64,000 bases of DNA. Origin: an uncultured Sphingorhabdus sp. (GTDB lineage Bacteria; Pseudomonadota; Alphaproteobacteria; Sphingomonadales; Sphingomonadaceae). The number at the start of each line of letters is the position of its first letter. Within the stretch, counting starts at the first letter, position 1. Location of the stretch: assembly GCA_947501885.1 (NCBI GenBank), contig CANMXN010000001.1:1-64000 (forward strand), in the 5' to 3' direction. This document shows positions 24,798 to 35,042 of this stretch, in pieces. A program made the translations under genes and the position numbers. A model generated the notes under the pieces. The model did not search any database. It saw only the letters and a program-made list of their open reading frames with translations, and was not told the DNA's origin.

Positions 24798-27698
24798 ATG
24801 AAAATAAAACATATTGTAAAGCCATTACAGCTATCCCTCGTTTCTTTTGCATTATTGGCGATTCCGCAAAACCTATCTGCGCAAGATAATCCGACGCCTA
24901 CGCCGCCTATTTTCTCCGCAGATAGTATTACAGCGGAAGGAGAAACGCCATGGCTTTATGAAAATAGCGATATTCCAATCGATAAGAGCTGGACATTTGG
25001 CGTGCTCAAAAATGGCTTGCGTTATGCAGTGAAAAAAAACCGTGTGCCAGCGGGGCAAGTATCTATTCGTGTGCGTGTTGATGCGGGATCATTGCATGAA
25101 AATGATGATGAATTGGGTTATGCGCATTTGGTTGAACATCTAGCATTTAGAGGTTCAACTTATGTAGAGGATGGCGAAGCCAAGCGTATTTGGCAACGTT
25201 TTGGCGTTACTTTTGGTAGCGATAGCAATGCGCAAACAACACCAACACATACGGTTTATCAATTGGATATTCCCAGTATTACTAACGATACTCTGGGGGA
25301 ATCGGTTAAAATATTATCAGGTATGATCCGTAACCCTGGGTTTTCAGAAAAAGCTGTTGAGGCAGAGAAATTGATCGTTCAAGCCGAAAAACGAGAGGGC
25401 GATGGTGCGCAACGGCGGCTTTCAGATGCCATTCGTAAGCATTTATTTCAAAACCAACGCCTATCACAAAGGCTCACCATCGGTACGGTTGAAACATTGC
25501 AAAAAGCTTCAGCCGAGGGGTTAGCTGCTTTTCATAAGCGCTGGTATCGCCCTGAGAAGACAGTGATTGTGATGTCTGGTGATGCAGATCCTTTGCAATT
25601 AGCTGCCTTGATAGAGGAATATTTCTCTGATTGGAATGTTACGGGTAAAGCTGGGGTGCAACCTGATTTTGGACAACCTAAAATGATATCGAGTGATGTT
25701 AAAGAGGTTGCAACAGTTGTAAGCGAAAATGGTGTGTCAGACCGATTGACACTATTTTATGCGCGCCCTTGGTTCCTTAAAAATGATACTATTGTTTATA
25801 ACGAACAATTGCTCATCAATTCTGTCGCAGTGCAGATATTGAACCGTAGGCTTGAAGCCGAAGCTCGTAAGGGCAAAGATTTCCTTTTCGCACAAGTAGC
25901 TCAAGATGATATTTCGCGCAGCACCAATGCAACTTTTGTCACTGTTATTCCCACCGAGAATGGATGGGATAAAGCCGTTTTAGCTGTTCGTGCTATTATT
26001 GAAGATGCTATAAATACACCGCCAAGCCAAGCGGATATCGATAGAGAAGTAAATAATTTCGCAGACCAACTAAAAACGCTGGTGGATAGCTATCCTTTTG
26101 AAAACAGCCGAAGGCAAGTCGATTCCATTGTTAGTGCTGTTGATATTCGTGAGACAGTGGCAGCACCTGATACGATTGCGATGGTGTTTAATGATTTGCG
26201 CCCACGAATTACGGGAGAGGCAATCCTATCATCATCCAAGGCATTATTTGAAGCGCCTGTAAAACGCATTGTGCTGACAGGGCAGACCGAAAATAGCGGT
26301 GATCAACAGAAATTAGCGAATGTATTGAATGTAAAGGTTGCTGCAAATAGCAAAGCTAGACTTGCTGATACCGTGGTTGATTTGAATGCTTTACCCGATC
26401 TAGGCCCAGCTGGGAAATTGGTAAGTACGCAGCCTGTTGCACGCTTTGATAGCGAGGTGCTAGAGTTCTCCAATGGTGTGCGTGCTTTCATACAGCCTAA
26501 TAAAGCTGAGGCTGGGCAAGTGCGCGTTATCGTACGTTTTGGTGCTGGCTATCAATCCGTAGAACCCGAAAATGGTGAAGCTTTGTGGGCTGCTCCATTT
26601 GTTTTACCATCCAATGGTATTGGTGATTTGCGCCAAGAAGAGCTGGATCAATTAGCGATCAACCGCAGATTATCACTTAATTTCAGCATAGCGCAAGATG
26701 CCTTTGAGTTTACTGCGGCTACTCGCCCAGAAGATTTAGAAGGGCAATTACAGCTTATTGCCGCAAAGATATCTAAACCCGCATGGGATCCTGCGCCTGT
26801 TGAACGGATTAAATCTATTGTAAAGCAGAATGAAGCCAGTGCCAATTTAACGGCACAATCAGTATTACAGCGTGATCTTGAATATCTGTTCAAATCAAAA
26901 GACCTCAGATGGAAAAAGCCGCAAGGTAAAGAATTGGATGCCTTTAATGCTGATCTGTTTCGAAAGACATGGGAACCGCTTTTAAAAACGGGGCCAATTG
27001 AAGTGGTGGTTTTTGGTGATTTTGAAAAAACTAAACTTGTGCCAGCCTTAGAGCGTACATTCGGAGCCTTAGAACCGCGTACAGTAAGCGCTTCCTCGCT
27101 GGCTGCAAAAACAATTGCTTTTCCCAAAGCCAATAAAGTTAGCAAAGAGCTTTTTCACGAGGGACCAAAAGATCAAGCCGCAGCTGTTATTGCATGGCCG
27201 ACTGGCGGTGGCACGACCTTGTTGCGTAACAGTCGTCATTTGGAAATATTATCTGCGATATTACGTGATAGATTATTTGAGAGTTTTAGATCGGAAGAAG
27301 CTGCGAGCTACAGCCCAGACTTTGCGAGTGATTGGCCAAAAGCTTTTGATAGCGGTGGACATATATTTGGATATAGTCAGGTGCAGCCTAAAAATGTAGA
27401 TCGTTTCTTTGCAGCGGCAAAGGAGATTGCAGCTGATTTAAAAGCAAACCCCGTGTCAGCTGATGAATTAAAACGTGCTATTGAACCTATTAAACAGCAG
27501 ATTGAAAGGGCTTCAACAGGGAATACATTTTGGATGCAGCAGTTAAAAGGTGTTAGTTATGACCGTAATAAACTTGCTGAATTATCAACATTATATCGTG
27601 ATCTAACCACAGCAACTCCATTGGATATTCAGCGAGTGGCTCAGACATATTTGATCGATGAAAATATATGGACGCTAAAAGTGCTGCCTAAGCCCTAA
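24798..27698 (+). CDS. Periplasmic M16 family zinc peptidase (two-domain)
   Basis: This protein of 966 residues begins with a signal peptide (KIKHIVKPLQLSLVSFALLAIPQNLSAQ). The inverted zinc motif HxxEH is visible in YAHLVEHLAFRG, and the downstream Glu ligand lies in the EKLIVQAEKREGDG segment. Two M16 halves are present: the catalytic N-terminal one and a C-terminal one starting near VLEFSNGVRAFIQPNK that lacks HxxEH. It belongs to the pitrilysin/PqqL-like exported peptidases. The frame is open back to 24687 inside the SDR gene, but ATG 24798 gives the signal peptide at the N-terminus and is used here. Substrate unknown; PqqL homologues take part in siderophore- or peptide-linked nutrient use. 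Confidence 0.88.
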   Translation: MKIKHIVKPLQLSLVSFALLAIPQNLSAQDNPTPTPPIFSADSITAEGETPWLYENSDIPIDKSWTFGVLKNGLRYAVKKNRVPAGQVSIRVRVDAGSLHENDDELGYAHLVEHLAFRGSTYVEDGEAKRIWQRFGVTFGSDSNAQTTPTHTVYQLDIPSITNDTLGESVKILSGMIRNPGFSEKAVEAEKLIVQAEKREGDGAQRRLSDAIRKHLFQNQRLSQRLTIGTVETLQKASAEGLAAFHKRWYRPEKTVIVMSGDADPLQLAALIEEYFSDWNVTGKAGVQPDFGQPKMISSDVKEVATVVSENGVSDRLTLFYARPWFLKNDTIVYNEQLLINSVAVQILNRRLEAEARKGKDFLFAQVAQDDISRSTNATFVTVIPTENGWDKAVLAVRAIIEDAINTPPSQADIDREVNNFADQLKTLVDSYPFENSRRQVDSIVSAVDIRETVAAPDTIAMVFNDLRPRITGEAILSSSKALFEAPVKRIVLTGQTENSGDQQKLANVLNVKVAANSKARLADTVVDLNALPDLGPAGKLVSTQPVARFDSEVLEFSNGVRAFIQPNKAEAGQVRVIVRFGAGYQSVEPENGEALWAAPFVLPSNGIGDLRQEELDQLAINRRLSLNFSIAQDAFEFTAATRPEDLEGQLQLIAAKISKPAWDPAPVERIKSIVKQNEASANLTAQSVLQRDLEYLFKSKDLRWKKPQGKELDAFNADLFRKTWEPLLKTGPIEVVVFGDFEKTKLVPALERTFGALEPRTVSASSLAAKTIAFPKANKVSKELFHEGPKDQAAAVIAWPTGGGTTLLRNSRHLEILSAILRDRLFESFRSEEAASYSPDFASDWPKAFDSGGHIFGYSQVQPKNVDRFFAAAKEIAADLKANPVSADELKRAIEPIKQQIERASTGNTFWMQQLKGVSYDRNKLAELSTLYRDLTTATPLDIQRVAQTYLIDENIWTLKVLPKP

Positions 27699-27787
27699 GT
27701 TATAAAGCCTTGTAGACTGTTGGTTATTTAAGTTCATATATTTAGATTAATGAAATATGCTAATTTTTATATGATCAGCAGATGATA

Positions 27788-29089
27788 TTATAAAATATAT
27801 TTGCTTAGGTCTGTATCCATTGAAATTTCGCCAAGCTGCTGTTTCACATAGTCGGCATCGATATTGATATTTTCACCAACCTTGTCTTCGGCGTTGAAGC
27901 TAATATCTTCAAGCAGCTTTTCCATCACTGTTTGTAGACGCCGAGCACCTATATTTTCAACATTTTCATTCACACTAACAGCAATACGAGCAATTTCTGA
28001 AATAGCATCGGCCGTGAAATCTAATGTAACCTCTTCGGTTTTCAGTAATGCTGAATATTGCTCAAGCAAATTGGCTTTAGTTTCAGATAATATACGCACA
28101 AAATCGCCATGCTCTAATGCGCGTAGTTCAACACGAATGGGCAAACGACCTTGTAGTTCAGGCAGCATATCGCTGGGCTTTGAGACATGGAAAGCACCGC
28201 TCGCAATAAACAAAATATGATCTGTTTTCATAGGACCATATTTGGTTGCAACGGTAGTCCCTTCGATCAATGGCAGTAAATCGCGCTGTACACCTTCTCG
28301 GCTTACAGATGCACTGCGGCTATCACTTACGGCGATTTTATCGATTTCATCGAGGAACACTATACCATTGGATTCAGCATCGGCTAGTGCTGTGCGAGCT
28401 ACGTCATCATCATCCAATCTTTTATCGGATTCTTCTTCAACTAGCTTCTCCCATGCATCAGGAACCAGCATTTTGCGCTTTTTAAGGTTATTCTTACCGA
28501 AGGCCTTGCCCATCATATCACCAAGGTTAATCATCCCTACTTGGCCGCCCATTCCAGGTATTTCCATTGGGGTTTGTGGCGTGTCTTGAACTTCTATTTC
28601 TACTTCGACTTCATCCATATGATGTTCTGTTATGCGTTGGCGAAATGCCTCACGAGTGGCTTCACTGGCACTATCGCCTGCTAATACCTTCAATAAACGT
28701 TCCATTGCGGCTTCTTCAGCCGCGCCGCGTACCTTTCCACGGCGGCGGTCTTTTTCCAGTCTTATGGATTCTTCAGCTAAATCTCGCGCAATTTGTTCAA
28801 CATCGCGACCGACATAACCGACCTCTGTGAATTTGGTTGCTTCGATTTTGATGAAGGGAGCATCTGCAAGCTTCGCCAGTCTTCGGCTAATCTCGGTTTT
28901 ACCGCAACCTGTAGGACCTATCATTAATATATTTTTGGGTGTGACTTCATCACGCAATGAATCGGGCAATCTCTGTCTACGCCAGCGATTGCGCATAGCA
29001 ACGGCAACGGCTTTTTTCGCATCAACTTGGCCGACAATATGTTCATCAAGCGCAGCAACTACTGTTTTTGGGGTTTTATTATGGATCAT
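27788..29089 (-). CDS. hslU: ATP-dependent protease ATPase subunit HslU
   Basis: This 433-residue AAA+ ATPase has Walker A GPTGCGKT (58-65), Walker [12 protein letters not shown], the I-domain insertion (about residues 110-230), and the conserved C-terminus ending DLSKYIL, which docks into HslV. HslU unfolds substrates for the HslV peptidase. It starts 11 bp after the hslV stop in the standard hslVU order. Length is normal. Confidence 0.96.
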   Translation of the reverse strand: MIHNKTPKTVVAALDEHIVGQVDAKKAVAVAMRNRWRRQRLPDSLRDEVTPKNILMIGPTGCGKTEISRRLAKLADAPFIKIEATKFTEVGYVGRDVEQIARDLAEESIRLEKDRRRGKVRGAAEEAAMERLLKVLAGDSASEATREAFRQRITEHHMDEVEVEIEVQDTPQTPMEIPGMGGQVGMINLGDMMGKAFGKNNLKKRKMLVPDAWEKLVEEESDKRLDDDDVARTALADAESNGIVFLDEIDKIAVSDSRSASVSREGVQRDLLPLIEGTTVATKYGPMKTDHILFIASGAFHVSKPSDMLPELQGRLPIRVELRALEHGDFVRILSETKANLLEQYSALLKTEEVTLDFTADAISEIARIAVSVNENVENIGARRLQTVMEKLLEDISFNAEDKVGENINIDADYVKQQLGEISMDTDLSKYIL

Positions 29090-29100
29090 GATGGTCTCAC

Positions 29101-29664
29101 TTATACGCTATCGAGCGTTTCGATGGTGACATTTTCATTGGTATAGACACAAATATCAGCGGCCACTTTCATAGCCTTACGTGCTAATTTCTCGGCATCG
29201 TCTTCATATTCGATTAAGGCTTGGGCGGCTGATAAGGCAAAATTCCCACCAGAACCAATGGCTGCTATGCCATTGCCAGGTTCCAATACATCACCATTAC
29301 CCGTTAAAATGAGCGTTGATTCTTTGTCAGCAACAATCATCATGGCTTCTAAGTTACGCAAATATTTGTCGGTACGCCAATCTTTAGCAAGCTCTACGGC
29401 AGAACGCATCAATTGGCCATTATGTCGTTCTAATTTAGCTTCTAGCCGTTCAAAAAGCGTGAATGCGTCTGCCGTTGCACCAGCGAAACCGCCAACTACG
29501 CTTCCATCACCTAATTTTCGGACTTTGCGTGCATTGGGTTTTATGACTGTTTGTCCCAAGCTGACTTGACCATCGCCAATGATAATGACTTTCCCATTTT
29601 TACGGACCGATAAAATAGTGGTTCCATGCCATACAGGCATTTTATCATGTGATATATTGTTCAT
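29101..29664 (-). CDS. hslV: ATP-dependent protease peptidase subunit HslV
   Basis: This 187-residue threonine protease of the proteasome-beta family is made with a 14-residue propeptide (ending VWHG) before catalytic Thr15 in [10 protein letters not shown]. The catalytic support residues are present in [13 protein letters not shown] and [10 protein letters not shown]. It forms double hexamers capped by HslU. No heat-shock (sigma-32) promoter is obvious to me in the 89 bp upstream. Confidence 0.96.
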   Translation of the reverse strand: MNNISHDKMPVWHGTTILSVRKNGKVIIIGDGQVSLGQTVIKPNARKVRKLGDGSVVGGFAGATADAFTLFERLEAKLERHNGQLMRSAVELAKDWRTDKYLRNLEAMMIVADKESTLILTGNGDVLEPGNGIAAIGSGGNFALSAAQALIEYEDDAEKLARKAMKVAADICVYTNENVTIETLDSV

Positions 29665-29753
29665 ATTTTTGATATGGTATCAAAGGCGGTAAAGTGCAAG
29701 ATGGTGTGATGTTTAGTATATAATTTATCATAGATATTATACAATTTTGGTGG

Positions 29754-30755
29754 TTATTTGGCAGGATTATCTCGTAAACTTTGTTCCCATGCTAAAGCAT
29801 GTCTAACAATGGTCGATAGATCATCATATTGTGGTATCCAGCCGAAACGTTCTTTGATCTTACTATTATCAGATATTAGTGCATCAGGGTCACCAACACG
29901 CCTTGGTTCCATTTTACGCACCAATTTATTGTTGGTTTCACGGTCAACTGCATCAAGTACCTGTGAAACAGAAAAGCCATGACCATAACCACAATTTAAT
30001 GTGTGTGATATGTTGGGGACTTCGATTAGTTTTTCTAGGGCTATAACGTGAGCGGCTGCGAGATCACTGACATGTATATAATCGCGGACACCTGTGCCAT
30101 CTTCGGTATTATAATCAGTACCATATATGCTTATGCTTTCACGCTTGCCAAGAGCGGCTTCCACAGCGACCTTTATTAGATGTGTTGCACCTGCCGTAGA
30201 TTGACCAGACCGTCCTTTAGGGTCTGCGCCTGCAACGTTGAAATACCGTAGCGCGCAATAATTGAAATCATGAGCTGCTGCAACATCTGCCAGCATATGT
30301 TCAGTCATCAATTTCGATGTACCATAAGGATTAATCGGCGCTTTAGGCATATCCTCTTGCACAGGAATTTGATCTGGTATGCCATAAGTTGCTGCTGTCG
30401 AGGAAAAGATAAAGTGGTGAACATTATTTTTGACAATTGCTTCTAATAAGGCACGGGTATTTGAGGTATTATTATGATAATATTTGAGGGGATCGGATAC
30501 CGATTCAGGTACAACTACTGAGCCTGCAAAATGCATGGCCGCTTTTATATTGTATTTTTGAATGGTTTCACCAACAAGGCCGATATCAGCAATATCACCT
30601 TGTATAAAGGATACACCCTCTGGGATTGCACTGCGAAATCCCGTTACCAGATTATCAATCACCACAGGATTCCAGCCATTATCCTTTAATGCTAACACGG
30701 CATGACTGCCAATATAACCTGCACCACCAGTAACCAAGATAGATGTTTTGTTCAT
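29754..30755 (-). CDS. galE: UDP-glucose 4-epimerase
   Basis: This 333-residue extended SDR has the NAD-binding GGAGYIGS (10-17), catalytic Y143-x3-K147 (NPYGTSKLM), the SSTAATYG segment, and the substrate-binding NYFNVAGA-like RYFNVAGADP. GalE interconverts UDP-glucose and UDP-galactose (sometimes the N-acetylated forms) for surface polysaccharide or galactose use. No gal or polysaccharide genes are adjacent. A 22-bp perfect palindrome lies 62-83 bp upstream of the start. Confidence 0.92.
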   Translation of the reverse strand: MNKTSILVTGGAGYIGSHAVLALKDNGWNPVVIDNLVTGFRSAIPEGVSFIQGDIADIGLVGETIQKYNIKAAMHFAGSVVVPESVSDPLKYYHNNTSNTRALLEAIVKNNVHHFIFSSTAATYGIPDQIPVQEDMPKAPINPYGTSKLMTEHMLADVAAAHDFNYCALRYFNVAGADPKGRSGQSTAGATHLIKVAVEAALGKRESISIYGTDYNTEDGTGVRDYIHVSDLAAAHVIALEKLIEVPNISHTLNCGYGHGFSVSQVLDAVDRETNNKLVRKMEPRRVGDPDALISDNSKIKERFGWIPQYDDLSTIVRHALAWEQSLRDNPAK

Positions 30756-30816
30756 ATGTTATTGTCCAATGATATAGAGAAACAAACTATGCTTACCTAT
30801 AAAGAACGTAATTTAT

Positions 30817-30838
30817 TATTAAAGCTTAAGCTTTAATA
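30817..30838. promoter_or_regulatory. Perfect 22-bp palindrome upstream of galE
   Basis: Half-site TATTAAAGCTT followed without spacer by its exact reverse complement AAGCTTTAATA. It lies between the small-protein terminator (30882-30905) and galE, at promoter distance from galE (start 30755). It could be an operator. The lack of a loop and of G/C pairs argues against a terminator. Confidence 0.5.
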
Positions 30839-30872
30839 TTCAGGTAAATTTATCTGTAGATCAATTAATTTT

Positions 30873-30905
30873 AGTCAAAAAAAAGGCAGCTAAGAAGCTG
30901 CCTTT
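30873..30905 (-). terminator. Rho-independent terminator after the 78-residue secreted protein gene
   Basis: On the minus strand, stem AAAGGCAGC / GCTGCCTTT (9 bp, 6-nt loop, 30882-30905) followed by eight T. It begins 25 bp after the stop codon at 30930. Confidence 0.92.
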
Positions 30906-30929
30906 AATTATTTATCTGATCTATAATGA

Positions 30930-31166
30930 TCAAGGGCTTGTAGGCTCGTCATCATCATTATCTGCAGCGATGATGATACCACCAATAATTGCAGCAGCTG
31001 CAAGAATTGCAATAATAATGCCTGAACCTTGAATATTGTTTTCATCATCTGATGCAACGCTTGCACGTACTTCAGATGATTGAGCGGTTGCTACTTGAGC
31101 TACAACAGGAGCACCTGCCATAGTTACAACAGCGATAGCCGCTAGAGAGATTTTACCGATGCGCAT
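30930..31166 (-). CDS. Small secreted or membrane protein with acidic tail
   Basis: The 78-residue protein has a signal peptide (KISLAAIAVVTMAGAPVVAQVATA), a short polar linker (SSEVRASVASDDENN), one strongly hydrophobic helix (GIIIAILAAAAIIGGIIIAA, about residues 49-68) and an acidic tail DNDDDEPTSP. It is a real gene: it has a strong dedicated terminator and coherent composition. I do not know its function. Similar short proteins with this helix-plus-acidic-tail layout occur in sphingomonads. The glycine/isoleucine helix could oligomerise in the inner membrane. Confidence 0.75.
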   Translation of the reverse strand: MRIGKISLAAIAVVTMAGAPVVAQVATAQSSEVRASVASDDENNIQGSGIIIAILAAAAIIGGIIIAADNDDDEPTSP

Positions 31167-31492
31167 TAAATTGCTCCTTAATTTATGATTCGTTTAAATG
31201 CATTTTTCTATTGGCACAACAGCATATTGATATCAAGAACATATTTGGCAAAACATAGGAAAAACGCGGCAGTGAGTTGGATTTGAGCTATAAAGCGTGG
31301 TAAATTTACCACAACAGCACTTATCATATTGTATATATAAGCCCGCTGGACGAAATTATTGAATATTTACTATTATGATAAAAGGTGAGTTGCAGTTCTG
31401 CTGTTATGTTAATTGTGGCTTTGATTCTCTAGTGATGTAATAATGATGTAAAATTACTTTGCGGTAAATTATATTATTGATATAAATATGAA
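31167..31492. promoter_or_regulatory. 326-bp divergent intergenic region with palindrome
   Basis: This gene-free stretch separates the small secreted protein gene (minus) from the nitrilase-family gene (plus). It holds a perfect 16-bp palindrome at 31297-31312 with half-site GTGGTAAA (reverse complement TTTACCAC), 131 bp from one start and 181 bp from the other. I see no ORF, RNA-like fold or repeat element here beyond this palindrome. Confidence 0.5.
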
Positions 31493-32320
31493 ATGAAAAT
31501 TGCTCTTCATCAGATGACCAGCGGTATTGATATTCAGAGCAATGTAAATAATATGGCTATCGCAATAGCGATAGCGGCGCAGAATAAAGCAATACTATAT
31601 TTTGCACCTGAAATGTCTGTTTATCTTGATAAAAATCGAGATCGAGCTGCGCAAAATATAGTATCAGAAGATGGTAATGAAGCTATAGCATTACTCCAAA
31701 AAGCGGCCAAAGATAATAATATATGGGTGCATATAGGTTCAATGGCGATAGTTCATGAAGATCAAAATATTGCTGCGCCATATGCTAACCGAAGTTATAT
31801 TATAGATAATCATGGAAAAATAAGAGCGCAATATGATAAAATCCATTTGTTTGATGTGAAATTATCAACCGGCGAGCAATGGCGTGAGTCCAATGCATAT
31901 AAGGCAGGAAATCAGGTTGTAATCGCGGATACAGGCATGTGTAAAATAGGTATGTCAATTTGTTATGATCTGCGTTTCGCTAATTTATACAATGCACTAT
32001 CTGACAGAGGTGCAGAATTAGTAACCGTTCCAGCCGCGTTTACGGTGCCTACGGGCCAAGCTCATTGGCATATATTATTGCGTACTCGTGCAATTGAAAA
32101 TGCTATGTTCGTTGTTGCTGCCGCGCAATGCGGTAAACATGCAGATGGTCGTGAGACTTATGGGCATTCATTAGTAGTTGACCCTTGGGGAGAAGTTTTG
32201 CTTGATATGAAGCAAGATATTGGCCTTGGATATGCTGATATTGATTTTAAGCGTTTGCAAGAAGTACGTGGGCAATTGCCAGTTTTAGAACATCGGCGAG
32301 ACCTGAATAGTCTTATATAG
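31493..32320 (+). CDS. Carbon-nitrogen hydrolase (nitrilase superfamily)
   Basis: This 275-residue protein has the nitrilase-fold triad: Glu40 (FAPEMS), Lys116 (QYDKIHLFDV) and Cys157 (MSICYDLRF). The KIHLFDV and CYDLRFANLY motifs and single-domain size place it with Nit1/Nit2-type amidases such as omega-amidase or deaminated-glutathione amidase. The substrate is not fixed by sequence. There is no signal peptide. It converges closely (12 bp) on the amidohydrolase at 32333, with no visible terminator between them. Confidence 0.87.
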   Translation: MKIALHQMTSGIDIQSNVNNMAIAIAIAAQNKAILYFAPEMSVYLDKNRDRAAQNIVSEDGNEAIALLQKAAKDNNIWVHIGSMAIVHEDQNIAAPYANRSYIIDNHGKIRAQYDKIHLFDVKLSTGEQWRESNAYKAGNQVVIADTGMCKIGMSICYDLRFANLYNALSDRGAELVTVPAAFTVPTGQAHWHILLRTRAIENAMFVVAAAQCGKHADGRETYGHSLVVDPWGEVLLDMKQDIGLGYADIDFKRLQEVRGQLPVLEHRRDLNSLI

Positions 32321-32332
32321 ACATCACTGTAA

Positions 32333-34081
32333 TTATATGACTTTGCCTTCAAAAATAACGGCTTCAACTTTAATTTTGTCTAATCCTTTCGCACCAACTA
32401 CATAAGGATCTTGGTCCAAGATTACGAAATCGGCTTTTTTGTCAATGGCCAATGATCCAACAATGCTATCTAAACCGATAAGCTGTGCTGCTTCGATTGT
32501 GATGGCACGTAGGGCTTTATCAATGGTAATACGCTCAGCTGGAGCTTTTTCATTGCCGGCTAATGTGATGCGATTGCTAGCTATCCAAGCAAGATATAAT
32601 GGGTCAATTGGTGCCATATTAAAATCGCTGTGAAGGCCAAGCGGTACATTCTTCTTTTCGAGTGAACCAAGCCTGTTCATATGTGATCCACGATATTCAC
32701 CCAAGCCATGCTGTGAGTATTTATCACCCAATACGCGGATATAATTGGGCTGTGCTGATACCATGATGTTCATCTTTGCAATACGCGTATTTTGCTCTTC
32801 TGTCGAATATCCAAGATGTTCCAAAGTGATGGTTTGCTCATTATTACGATCTAATTTTGCAATATTATCAAGAACTACATCGAGACCTTCATCGCCATTC
32901 ACATGGATATGCAAATCCCATCCATCGTTCCAATAGGCTGAAATAAGTTGTGCTAATGCGACTGGTGGGGTGAGCCATTTGCCAACATGACCATCATTAT
33001 ATCCAGGCGGATTCATGCGCATATTCTGCGCAAAAAAAGCACCATCAGCAAATAATTTTACGCGCTTATTCAACATAACATTGTTATTGGCAAAGGCGGT
33101 GCGTTTATTATCAAGCCAGCCGTTTTCGGGTGGTCCTTCCTCTGACATGCGCATCAACATCACGCGTGATTGCGCATTTTTTCGATCAAATGCTTTTTTA
33201 ATCAATCCTGCCTCTGTATCAAAATCAGCAAATATACCCGTCGCCATATCCGATATAGTGGTCACGCCATTCTCGAGCATCATTTGCTGCATCTTGCCAA
33301 ATCCGCTCTGTAATTTTTCAGGAGCTAGCAAATAAGGTCGTAAAAAACCGAGTGCAGGGAGTAGGGCGGTTTCAGAAAATATTCCTTTTTCATGATTTCC
33401 ATGCCCTTCTGTCACATTATTTTTCGCCATAAGCGCTTCAAAATCAGCTTTGTCCCTGAGACTAAACTTCTCTAAAGCTCTGCTATTCATGATGATTTCA
33501 TGAAAACTGCGTTGCCAGATGATTAAGGGAAGATCAGGCGCGATCGCATCCAATTGGGTGCGATCGATCGGTCCGTGAAATAATTCATGATGACCCCATG
33601 TAATCAATAACTCTTGGCCTTGATTAGTATCAACCAACTTCTGCAGTTTTTTGAGATAACCGTCTCTGGTTTGTGCTCCTTCATAAAATTTACCGGGCAA
33701 ATCCCAATCCTCGGGTGCGATAAAATCTATATTGAGCATTATTGCGGCCTGCATCGGATGGACGTGCGGGTCAATCAGGCCTGGCATCACTATTTTATCT
33801 TTGAAATTGTCATTATAAGAAAATATAGGGCCAGATATTGCCTCAATTTCTTCTTTTGTATTTGCTAATCCAATAATTTTATCGCCCTTATAGGCAATAA
33901 ATTTTGCACGCGGCTTATCTGTGTCCATAGTGATGATGGAGTTTGCTTCGATAATCTCAACGCGGTCCTGCGTTTCAGTATCGAAATTTGCATAAACAAT
34001 AGTGCAAGCGATTAAAAATAGAATAGTGGCAATAGCATAGCTGATGATATTACGTCTTTTGCTGGGTTGATAATCTTCCAT
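32333..34081 (-). CDS. Membrane-anchored amidohydrolase, YtcJ-like
   Basis: This 582-residue protein has an N-terminal signal anchor (about residues 13-32, ISYAIATILFLIACTIVYA) and an Amidohydro_3 domain facing the periplasm. The metal motif HxH is in GLIDPHVHPMQAA, further His residues in WDLHIHVNGDEGL and ITLEHLGY, and the Asp region in LGLHSDFNMAP. In this last motif the usual GSDxP is replaced by HSDFN. It is a second YtcJ-like protein in the window but only distantly similar to the one at 7459. Substrate unknown. Confidence 0.8.
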   Translation of the reverse strand: MEDYQPSKRRNIISYAIATILFLIACTIVYANFDTETQDRVEIIEANSIITMDTDKPRAKFIAYKGDKIIGLANTKEEIEAISGPIFSYNDNFKDKIVMPGLIDPHVHPMQAAIMLNIDFIAPEDWDLPGKFYEGAQTRDGYLKKLQKLVDTNQGQELLITWGHHELFHGPIDRTQLDAIAPDLPLIIWQRSFHEIIMNSRALEKFSLRDKADFEALMAKNNVTEGHGNHEKGIFSETALLPALGFLRPYLLAPEKLQSGFGKMQQMMLENGVTTISDMATGIFADFDTEAGLIKKAFDRKNAQSRVMLMRMSEEGPPENGWLDNKRTAFANNNVMLNKRVKLFADGAFFAQNMRMNPPGYNDGHVGKWLTPPVALAQLISAYWNDGWDLHIHVNGDEGLDVVLDNIAKLDRNNEQTITLEHLGYSTEEQNTRIAKMNIMVSAQPNYIRVLGDKYSQHGLGEYRGSHMNRLGSLEKKNVPLGLHSDFNMAPIDPLYLAWIASNRITLAGNEKAPAERITIDKALRAITIEAAQLIGLDSIVGSLAIDKKADFVILDQDPYVVGAKGLDKIKVEAVIFEGKVI

Positions 34082-34124
34082 GATCTTATCATGCGCAATT
34101 ATAACAAGAGGTCAAGTTTCGCCC

Positions 34125-35042
34125 CTATATTTTTGATTTTACGACTCTTCTTTCGCGCCATGCGATAAACAGTCCAGCACCGATAATGATAGGTGCTCCT
34201 ATCCAAGTCGACGGTGAAACTATATCTTGAAATACCCAATAACCGAATAATATTGTCCATATTAATGCGCTATAATCCATCGTCATTACCACCGATACGG
34301 GAGCAAAGCGCATTGCTGCTGTGAGCATAAATTGCGCACAAGCTCCGCATATACTGAGAGCCACTATATAATAATATGCTTGTTGCGAATGTTCGGATGC
34401 AAAAAATAGCATAGCAATGCCCAAGGGTATAATCGATGTCATGGAAAACCAGAAGACAATCGTTCCGCTATTTTCACTTTTACCCAATTGGCGAATTTGG
34501 ATGGATACCGCAGCTGTCATAAGCGCGCCTGCTAATGCAATGATTGGACCAAGATTGGAACCACTGGTCCATAAATTCATCAATGTTTTGGGTTCAACCA
34601 CAATGACAATGCCAATAAAACCAATCAATACACCCGTCCAACGATATGCACCTGTCGGTTCGTGTAAAATGAGTGCCGCTAAAATAGTGCCAAAAACTGG
34701 GGATGCAAAACCAATGACGGTAGCTTCTGCAAGAGGGAGCAAGCTAAAAGCTATGAAATTTAATCCCATAGCAGAAATCCCTAATATCATGCGAATGGCA
34801 TGGGCTGTAGGTCTTTGAGTTTTGATAGAGCGTAATTGGTCACTGTATAAAAACCATATTATGACGATAGGAATAGCGGTTAGCTGGCGCCAAAATAAGG
34901 TCTCAACAACATGTACACCATTTTGCATAGCCAATTTTACAAACATAAACATAGCTGAAATCAACAATACAGCGCCTAATCTTAAAGCTATGCCTAAAAT
35001 GATATTTTCAGCAGGCCGTATATTGGTGATTGGGCTTTTAAT
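34125..35042 (-). CDS. EamA/DMT family transporter with apparent ATT start
   Basis: A ten-helix drug/metabolite transporter with two EamA repeats (about 305 residues when read from ATT). The first canonical start codon in frame is TTG at 34967, but this cuts off the first helix. Upstream, the frame stays open and encodes KSPITNIRPAENIILGIALRL, a typical EamA leader and first helix. The only position with a good ribosome-binding site is ATT at 35042-35040, preceded by AAAAGGAG with a 6-nt spacer. A TAG closes the frame eight codons further up, and no ATG, GTG or TTG occurs between. Substrate unknown; many relatives export amino acids or metabolites. Confidence 0.75.
   Translation of the reverse strand: MKSPITNIRPAENIILGIALRLGAVLLISAMFMFVKLAMQNGVHVVETLFWRQLTAIPIVIIWFLYSDQLRSIKTQRPTAHAIRMILGISAMGLNFIAFSLLPLAEATVIGFASPVFGTILAALILHEPTGAYRWTGVLIGFIGIVIVVEPKTLMNLWTSGSNLGPIIALAGALMTAAVSIQIRQLGKSENSGTIVFWFSMTSIIPLGIAMLFFASEHSQQAYYYIVALSICGACAQFMLTAAMRFAPVSVVMTMDYSALIWTILFGYWVFQDIVSPSTWIGAPIIIGAGLFIAWRERRVVKSKI

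Noticed and set aside
26648-27145. 165-codon ORF antisense to the M16 peptidase
   Set aside because: The sense strand carries the conserved M16 second half. No signal or domain in the antisense frame.
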